A stretch of 14,685 nucleotides of DNA, taken from the NCBI GenBank assembly GCA_938044055.1, contig CALIQO010000238.1, positions 1-14,685 of the forward strand, written 5' to 3'. Below the pieces are notes generated by a model that saw only the letters and a program-made list of their open reading frames with translations, had not been told where the DNA came from and did not search any database. Source of the stretch: an uncultured Saprospiraceae bacterium (GTDB taxonomy: Bacteria; Bacteroidota; Bacteroidia; Chitinophagales; Saprospiraceae). Numbering within the stretch: the first letter of the stretch is position 1; each line of letters opens with the position of its first letter. A program made the position numbers and the translations under genes. This document shows positions 8,045-12,754 of the stretch, in pieces.

Positions 8045-8074
8045 AAAGGCCTCAATGAAAGGCCAATTTTGGCC
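8045..8074. repeat. AAAGGCC direct repeat with adjoining palindrome
   Basis: AAAGGCC occurs at 8045-8051 and again at 8058-8064, 13 bases apart. The second copy runs into the near-perfect palindrome GGCCAA-TT-TTGGCC (8061-8074). It is the most GC-rich spot in this intergenic region, about 110 bases upstream of the protease start. It could be a protein-binding site; there is no direct evidence for that. Confidence 0.35.
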
Positions 8075-8136
8075 CTATTTCGTTTCCAAGCCTTCTAATT
8101 CAGTGATTTAGCATTAAAATAAATATTAAGAAAATT

Positions 8137-8159
8137 TATAATATGTAAAACATATTATA
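8137..8159. promoter_or_regulatory. perfect 9-bp inverted repeat, candidate operator
   Basis: TATAATATG (8137-8145) and CATATTATA (8151-8159) are exact reverse complements around TAAAA. The repeat is centred 23 bases before the -7 element at 8171, where the -33 region of the promoter would be. A regulator binding here could replace or block -33 contacts. The sequence is made almost only of A and T, so coincidence is possible. Confidence 0.42.
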
Positions 8160-8170
8160 GTTTATTTATA

Positions 8171-8181
8171 TATATTTGTTC
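8171..8181 (+). promoter_or_regulatory. probable -7 promoter element of the TPR/PD40/SPOR gene
   Basis: TATATTTG (8171-8178) matches the Bacteroidota -7 consensus TAnnTTTG. No TTG lies at the usual -33 position; the inverted repeat at 8137-8159 occupies that place. Transcription would start near 8184. The same 11 bases, TATATTTGTTC, occur at 287-297 upstream of the first surface protein gene. Confidence 0.5.
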
Positions 8182-8262
8182 CTGAAGCATTTTTAGTTAG
8201 CAGCATTTGCAGGCGAATCTGTTTCACGACTAGTTCTGGTTAGAAAGATATAAATCAGTATC

Positions 8263-10509
8263 ATGAGAAGAAAACTACAATTGATTGCCTTGATAATCGT
8301 ATGTATGGTTACGGGTAATCTAACAGCACAGAAAATGCTTAAGAAAGCGAATAAGCAATATGACCTTAAGGCATTTGAGTTAGCGGCTTATCATTACCAT
8401 CAGGCACTTAAGGATGACCCTAATAACGGTTCCATAATGGCTGCCCTTGCGCAATCATTTGCTTATATGAATAATGATTTAGAAGCTGTAAAATGGTTTA
8501 CCGAAGCAGAGAAATATACCTTGTTAACAGATGAGGAGCTCTTAGGATATGGAAAATCGTTGAAAAAACTGGCTAAGTATCCGCAAGCTAAGGAAGTATT
8601 CCAGAGATTAAAAGAAATAGATCCTGTACAAGGAGAACATTTTTCTATGAGTTGTGATTATGCGGAAGAATATATTAAGAAGCCTCTAAATTATGAAGTT
8701 TCTACTTTCGGTGGAAATACAGGCGCCTCAGAATTCGGAATAATGCCTTATGGAGACAACTGGGTTTTTTGTTCTTTCAGAACGGACCTGAACGAGCCTA
8801 GCTTAGATAAGGAGAGACGCCCTGTTACAAGGTTATTTACGACAGGTGCTGTGGCTACTGAATCTACTAGTATTTCTATGTTAAGAGCACCTATGAGATC
8901 TTCTAATAAAATGGGAACCATATCCTATTCTAGCGATGGTCAGAAATGTGCGGTCATGGTTAATAACCTCAAAGAGTCTTACACACCTGTTTTCTCGGAT
9001 GAAGAGGAGCATTACATCTTGATCGCTGATGTTGATCAGAATGGTGATTTCATCAATGAAAAGCCATATCCTCACAATGAAACTGGATCTTCTACTGCCT
9101 TTCCTGCATTTGCATTTAATGGAGAAGCATTGTACTTCAGTTCCAATAGGACGGAAGGATACGGAGGTTATGATTTATATGTCAGTTACTTAAAAGATGG
9201 AGCATGGACATTGCCTGAAAATTTAGGACCTAATGTAAACACTCCAGGTAATGAAATTACACCTTACTTCGATAATCATATATTGTATTTTGCATCAGAT
9301 TACATCCATGGATTAGGCGGATATGATCTATTCAGAACCATAGTAAGAGCTGGAGAATGGTCTTTCCCAGAAAATATGGGTAATGGAGTGAATTCTCCTT
9401 CGGACGACTTATATCCTTACGTTGATGTAGATTCTAAAAGGATATATTTCAGCTCTAATAGATTAGGATCGGAAGGGCACCTTGACATATTCACCGCCTT
9501 TAAAGTTAATGATTCATTCTTATCTTTCGAAGTAGAAGAAGGACGATTACCTCTTTCAGTTCCTGTAAGTGAATCTATCCTTATATCTAAACCATCGAGC
9601 GATGTAGCAGTGCTGTTAGAAGAAGAGCAGAAGGAATTAGAAGCAGAATTTTTCGCAGTAGAAGTGGATGAGAAAGAAGTAAAGGAAACAACAGATACAG
9701 ATATAATCACTCAAGAAGCAGAAGTAGTTAACGTCACTCCTCTTCCTGAGGTAGTTGCAGAAACTATAATGGAACAGCCAGTAGAAAGGTCTGCTGATAT
9801 TCCTGCTCAAGAATTGAAAACCAAGCCAATCATTAAAGAACCTACTCAGAAGCCCGAAGCTTACGTCCTAGAAGAAGCAACTCCTTCTAACAAAGTAACA
9901 AGTGCATGGGAAGGAGCAAGAATGGTTGCTTTAAACGAAACAATGTTTAATGGGTCTAAAGTGTATTTTATCCAACTTGCAGCCTTAAGTAAGTCTAGAG
10001 GAAGCGCAGAAAATTTCAGACACTTATCCAAGTTTGGAAATATATATCAAGTAGATCAATCTAATTTAGTCAAGATAAGACTGGGTTATTTTCTGGATGA
10101 AAGTGAAGCTAGACAAGTTCTCCAGACTGTAAAAAGAAGTGGATACAAGGATGCTTTTATCACTAAAATTCCATTAAATACACACGATATGGAGTTGATG
10201 ATTTCTAATAGTAATCTCGGTAATAGTGACGAAAGCTACATGGTGCCGTCTAAGTTTACAGGTAAGAGCAGCTACAAAGTTAGACTGGCTTCCTACGAGG
10301 ATCCTATATACTTTGACATTAATAAAGCTAAGGACATAGGAAAGATTGAGCAGTGGACCAAGGGAGGATGGACAATCTTTATATTATCAGGGTTCTCAGG
10401 TTATGAAGATGCGGAAAGAGCGAAAGTGAAAGCCATCAATAGAGGATGGGCTGATGCTGAAGTTGTATTAGATAATGCAGGGATATTAGAAAGACTAAAA
10501 AAGAATTAA
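8263..10509 (+). CDS. exported TPR and PD40 beta-propeller protein with two C-terminal SPOR-like domains
   Basis: This 748-residue protein is probably periplasmic. The signal peptide is residues 1-23 (ending GNLTAQ), with no lipobox. Residues about 24-120 form TPR-like helices. Residues about 150-415 carry PD40/WD40-like beta-propeller repeats with YFSSNRTEGYGGYDLY, YFASDYIHGLGGYDLF and YFSSNRLGSEGHLDIF. Residues about 448-545 are an acidic, Glu- and Pro-rich linker. Residues about 565-636 form a SPOR-like domain (VYFIQLAALSKS, then VKIRLGYFLDESEA), and about 670-738 a second, more divergent one. SPOR domains are known to bind denuded peptidoglycan glycan strands. The front half matches PorE-type T9SS proteins, which end in an OmpA-like domain; here tandem SPOR-like domains replace it. 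An envelope scaffold role is inferred. It is a single gene with its own promoter and terminators. Confidence 0.92.
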   Translation: MRRKLQLIALIIVCMVTGNLTAQKMLKKANKQYDLKAFELAAYHYHQALKDDPNNGSIMAALAQSFAYMNNDLEAVKWFTEAEKYTLLTDEELLGYGKSLKKLAKYPQAKEVFQRLKEIDPVQGEHFSMSCDYAEEYIKKPLNYEVSTFGGNTGASEFGIMPYGDNWVFCSFRTDLNEPSLDKERRPVTRLFTTGAVATESTSISMLRAPMRSSNKMGTISYSSDGQKCAVMVNNLKESYTPVFSDEEEHYILIADVDQNGDFINEKPYPHNETGSSTAFPAFAFNGEALYFSSNRTEGYGGYDLYVSYLKDGAWTLPENLGPNVNTPGNEITPYFDNHILYFASDYIHGLGGYDLFRTIVRAGEWSFPENMGNGVNSPSDDLYPYVDVDSKRIYFSSNRLGSEGHLDIFTAFKVNDSFLSFEVEEGRLPLSVPVSESILISKPSSDVAVLLEEEQKELEAEFFAVEVDEKEVKETTDTDIITQEAEVVNVTPLPEVVAETIMEQPVERSADIPAQELKTKPIIKEPTQKPEAYVLEEATPSNKVTSAWEGARMVALNETMFNGSKVYFIQLAALSKSRGSAENFRHLSKFGNIYQVDQSNLVKIRLGYFLDESEARQVLQTVKRSGYKDAFITKIPLNTHDMELMISNSNLGNSDESYMVPSKFTGKSSYKVRLASYEDPIYFDINKAKDIGKIEQWTKGGWTIFILSGFSGYEDAERAKVKAINRGWADAEVVLDNAGILERLKKN

Positions 10510-10528
10510 AAAATCATAATCAGAAGGG

Positions 10529-10548
10529 ATATTCTAAGAATATTTTTT
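10529..10548 (+). terminator. AT-rich hairpin with U-tract after the TPR/PD40/SPOR gene
   Basis: ATATTC (10529-10534), loop TAA, GAATAT (10538-10543) and a run of T from 10543 to 10548 lie 20 bases after the stop. The stem is weak because it is mostly A-T pairs, so it may be a first partial terminator before the stronger site at 10611. Confidence 0.45.
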
Positions 10549-10610
10549 CTGGCATGATTTCTGATCCTTTACGCAAGTAAAGTGTATAAGATTAAGTTTT
10601 CATAGATAGT

Positions 10611-10649
10611 GAGGTTCTCGAGTGTGTTGACATAAGAGGCCTCTTTTTT
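10611..10649 (+). terminator. rho-independent terminator candidate
   Basis: GAGG (10611-10614) pairs with CCTC (10640-10643), and the stem can continue through G-T pairs and a bulge between TTCT (10615-10618) and AAGA (10634-10637). Six T follow (10644-10649). It lies about 100 bases after the stop of the rightward gene and is the better of the two terminators in this gap. Confidence 0.6.
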
Positions 10650-10734
10650 ATTTCTCCTATTCTATTAAAACAGAAGCGAATAACTAAATGAAATCCCTTA
10701 ATTAATCGGGGTCTTCACCACACATCACCCAGAT

Positions 10735-11331
10735 TTAATGCATTCTATCTCCTCTTACTTCTAAGCCATTAATTACTTCTGCTTCGTAATTTAGAATCTC
10801 TTGCCACCTAGTTTTAACTTTTTCTTCATTGCCATAATGATAAGCTAAGTCTAAAAACATCCGATAATGACCTGCTTCTGAAACCATAAAATCATGGTAG
10901 AACGACTTCATACCTTGATCTTCTAAACCTATTGAAAGTAATCTGAACCGTTCTGCACTCCTGGCTTCTATTAACGCACACAATAACAATCTCTCGACCA
11001 ACCGGCCATCACGAGATCCATCCTTCTTGATGAAGTGCATCATCTTATTGACGTATTCATCCTTACGTTGTCTACCTAGCGTGCATCCTTTTTCTTCCAT
11101 TAGCCGTAACACTTGACGGAAGTGTCCCCATTCTTCTGTTACAATAGGAGCCAATTCTCTTACCATTCTTATTTTATCTGGATACTGCTGGATAAGACTT
11201 ATACACGCGGTTGCTGCTTTCTGCTCGCAATAGGCATGATCCGTAAGAATATCTTCTAAACTTATTTTCGTGAGATCGATCCATCGTGGATCAGTGGGAA
11301 GATGAAGACCTAGCTTGGTTTTACTTGCCAT
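10735..11331 (-). CDS. miaE: tRNA-(ms2io6A) hydroxylase MiaE, di-iron monooxygenase
   Basis: MiaE hydroxylates the isopentenyl group of 2-methylthio-N6-isopentenyladenosine at position 37 of tRNAs reading UNN codons, using oxygen and a di-iron centre, in the cytoplasm. The protein has 198 residues, the usual size. The carboxylate/histidine ligand pattern of the four-helix fold is intact: Glu36 in DHAYCEQKAA, Glu67 and His70 in TEEWGH, Glu122 in IEARSAERF, and Glu152 and His155 in SEAGHY. The N-terminal LPTDPRW also fits the family. ATG 11331 overlaps the end of the upstream gene by 11 bases (ATGGCAAGTAA), so it is the second gene of a leftward operon and probably translationally coupled. The substrate would be made by MiaA and MiaB encoded elsewhere. 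Confidence 0.93.
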   Translation of the reverse strand: MASKTKLGLHLPTDPRWIDLTKISLEDILTDHAYCEQKAATACISLIQQYPDKIRMVRELAPIVTEEWGHFRQVLRLMEEKGCTLGRQRKDEYVNKMMHFIKKDGSRDGRLVERLLLCALIEARSAERFRLLSIGLEDQGMKSFYHDFMVSEAGHYRMFLDLAYHYGNEEKVKTRWQEILNYEAEVINGLEVRGDRMH

Positions 11332-12448
11332 TAGCTAAACAATCAAGATGCTTGGTTATAAAGTCTACTTCGTATACATCGTATTCTTCGAAACCCGTTG
11401 TCCACATGATGCCTACCTTATCGATTTCAGTACCTGAAAGTTCTTTCCTTTTATCCCCATCTATGTGATAAAGCATCTGATATACTGTATTGCCTGTATA
11501 TGCCTCTATCTTCCCTTCAGAACGGATGTTGTTATTAAGGAATAGTCTATTACCATTGATGAGCGTAACCCGCATCAGAGCGCCTTCCTCAATATGTCCA
11601 TAGGATCTTTTAGCATCCTTGGTAGCTAGAATCATCCTTACATTAAGATATGTTTTTCCATCTACTGTCATCAGAGACGATTCAGCTGTTATAAAATCCT
11701 TCTCTTTAAAGTAATTGTACAGCTTAGGATGTGTATAGGTAAACCATGTAGAATGCTTGGTTTCTTTTCTCTTTTTATTCAGAGATCTATCGAAGTCATC
11801 ATAGATGATTTCACATCCATTTCCATCTACTTCATGAGGATATCTATTATCTACTTCGAATTGTGGTAAAACAACTGTGGAAGCATTCTGGATCGGCCTA
11901 AAAGAAAATTTTTCATCGGGACTTGCACCAGCATCTTCCTTTTGAGTAGTGAAGTCTTCGTTTAAGACTTTTCTTACTCTAAGGATGGTTTCTTGTCTCT
12001 TGTCAAGATCTTTTTCTTCTACCTTCTTTAATCGATCAAGTTGTTTTGCGGCAAGCTTATATTTATCTTCTAGTTCATCTTCAAGATTCTTAGCTTCTTT
12101 TGTTGCTTTACCTTCTTGATTTCGAGTCTGAATAATCATGAATCTAACAAAGTAGTCAGCTTCATGGTATAGAAAATCATTTCTAAGATCATTAACTATC
12201 CGAGCTTCTTCATCTGTAAGAATATACTTCTTATCAGTAGGCTCTTCGAACGGATTTACATCGAAATCGGAACTTGAAAATAAAGATCCATCATCGGTTG
12301 TTGCATCTATATCGGTATACTCCCACTTACCATTGCTGAAAATAGTAATGGCCTGGCCAGATTTAGTAACATATGTTTTTTGCGCAAAAGCACTACTTCC
12401 AAGTAACAAGAAGCTTAGAGTCAGGATGGTGTAGTATGTTTTAATCAT
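11321..12448 (-). CDS. exported protein of unknown family, first gene of the miaE operon
   Basis: I do not recognise the family of this 375-residue protein. It has a clear signal peptide (residues 1-22, ending SSAFA before Gln23). A short N-terminal motif follows, TYVTKSGQAITIFSNGKWEY (25-44), of a type often seen in Bacteroidota exported proteins. Residues about 76-170 are strongly charged and probably helical or coiled coil. Residues about 183-365 look like a mixed beta domain, with HSTWFTYTHPKLYNYF near 232-247. There is no transmembrane segment after the signal and no T9SS sorting domain, so it should stay in the periplasm or outer membrane. ATG 12448 has a matching promoter about 40 bases upstream. 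The stop overlaps the miaE start. A link to tRNA modification is not evident. Confidence 0.85.
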   Translation of the reverse strand: MIKTYYTILTLSFLLLGSSAFAQKTYVTKSGQAITIFSNGKWEYTDIDATTDDGSLFSSSDFDVNPFEEPTDKKYILTDEEARIVNDLRNDFLYHEADYFVRFMIIQTRNQEGKATKEAKNLEDELEDKYKLAAKQLDRLKKVEEKDLDKRQETILRVRKVLNEDFTTQKEDAGASPDEKFSFRPIQNASTVVLPQFEVDNRYPHEVDGNGCEIIYDDFDRSLNKKRKETKHSTWFTYTHPKLYNYFKEKDFITAESSLMTVDGKTYLNVRMILATKDAKRSYGHIEEGALMRVTLINGNRLFLNNNIRSEGKIEAYTGNTVYQMLYHIDGDKRKELSGTEIDKVGIMWTTGFEEYDVYEVDFITKHLDCLANGK

Positions 12449-12485
12449 AAGATATAGGTGTTAAACCCACTTCAGGATCGAAATA

Positions 12486-12493
12486 CAAATATA
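12486..12493 (-). promoter_or_regulatory. probable -7 promoter element of the exported protein-miaE operon
   Basis: On the minus strand TATATTTG (12493 down to 12486) matches TAnnTTTG. It sits 38 bases before the ATG at 12448, giving a leader of about 32 bases. The 12-mer TTTTATATTTGT on the minus strand (12496-12485) also occurs on the plus strand at 284-295 before the first surface protein gene. The nearest TTG upstream is about 30 bases away, longer than usual. Confidence 0.5.
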
Positions 12494-12513
12494 AAACGAT
12501 CTAATATATTTCT

Positions 12514-12532
12514 AAGGTATTCACAATACTTT
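12514..12532. repeat. imperfect inverted repeat upstream of the operon promoter
   Basis: AAGGTATT (12514-12521) and AATACTTT (12525-12532) pair with one mismatch around CAC. The repeat is centred about 30 bases upstream of the minus-strand -7 element, a place where a transcription factor could act. It is short and AT-rich, so support is modest. Confidence 0.3.
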
Positions 12533-12681
12533 CCAGAAATTTTTAACCTTTTTTACTTGAAAAACAACATCTGAACATACTTCAGTTCCACTTTCTACTC
12601 ACAGCATATCTGATATTAGAGGAATAGAATGAGGCGCATGGCCTTGCATAACCTACAATATTCAAGTGAAATCCCTAAATC

Positions 12682-12697
12682 TCACCCTGTAGGGTGA
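12682..12697 (+). promoter_or_regulatory. perfect 6-bp hairpin upstream of the repeat protein
   Basis: TCACCC (12682-12687), loop TGTA, GGGTGA (12692-12697) is a GC-containing perfect inverted repeat 57 bases before ATG 12755. It is followed by AAGCCAGGCTAGGAA. It could be an operator, given its symmetry around the -33 region of the promoter candidate at 12720, or an RNA hairpin if transcription begins further upstream. There is no U-tract, so it is not a terminator. Confidence 0.4.
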
Positions 12698-12719
12698 AGA
12701 AAGCCAGGCTAGGAATCGT

Positions 12720-12727
12720 TAGTATTG
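12720..12727 (+). promoter_or_regulatory. weak -7 promoter candidate for the repeat protein
   Basis: TAGTATTG (12720-12727) is one mismatch from TAnnTTTG. It would give a leader of about 22 bases before ATG 12755. No TTG is present at the -33 position, which is occupied by the hairpin sequence at 12682-12697. Confidence 0.3.
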
Positions 12728-12754
12728 CTTTTTTCAATTTAGAAAATATTAAAG

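Larger units (their letters stand above)
7948..8262. other. divergent promoter region between protease and TPR/PD40/SPOR gene
   Basis: No gene is supported here. On the minus strand TATACTTG (7973 down to 7966) is one mismatch from TAnnTTTG and could be the -7 element of the protease, leaving a very short leader. At 8045-8074 there are GGCC-containing repeats. Bases 8100-8170 are very AT-rich and hold a perfect inverted repeat at 8137-8159, just before TATATTTG at 8171-8178. The remaining bases up to 8262 would be a leader of about 80 bases for the rightward gene. Confidence 0.55.
10510..10734. other. intergenic region between convergent transcription units
   Basis: These 225 bases separate the rightward TPR/PD40/SPOR gene from the leftward miaE gene. 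They hold two terminator-like hairpins for the rightward gene (10529-10548 and 10611-10649). For the leftward gene only a weak C/G-flanked AT stem at 10695-10711 is visible. No gene is seen. Confidence 0.6.
12449..12754. other. divergent intergenic region upstream of the miaE operon and the repeat protein
   Basis: This 306-base gap holds no credible gene. Toward the left gene it has a minus-strand TATATTTG (12493-12486) and an imperfect inverted repeat at 12514-12532. Toward the right gene it has a perfect hairpin at 12682-12697 and a near-consensus -7 element at 12720-12727. Bases 12600-12720 are less AT-rich than the rest, which suggests a regulatory segment or leader for the rightward gene. 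Confidence 0.55.

Noticed and set aside
7948..8055. Extension of the protease by 36 codons to a TTG at 8055
   Set aside because: It would start with a rare codon and place 36 extra residues before a textbook signal peptide that begins at ATG 7947.
8220..8227. TGTTTCAC shared with 393-400 in the other leader
   Set aside because: Eight bases only, and at different distances from the two start codons (36 and 70 bases).
10689..10698. TGAAATCCCT repeated at 12667-12676, with similar flanks
   Set aside because: A 10-base identity between two sites is expected many times by chance in 14.7 kb, and the surroundings do not share structure.
10695..10711. CCC and GGGG flanking an AT palindrome as a terminator for miaE
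   Set aside because: Only three or four pairs are solid, and the minus strand has no continuous U-tract after it.
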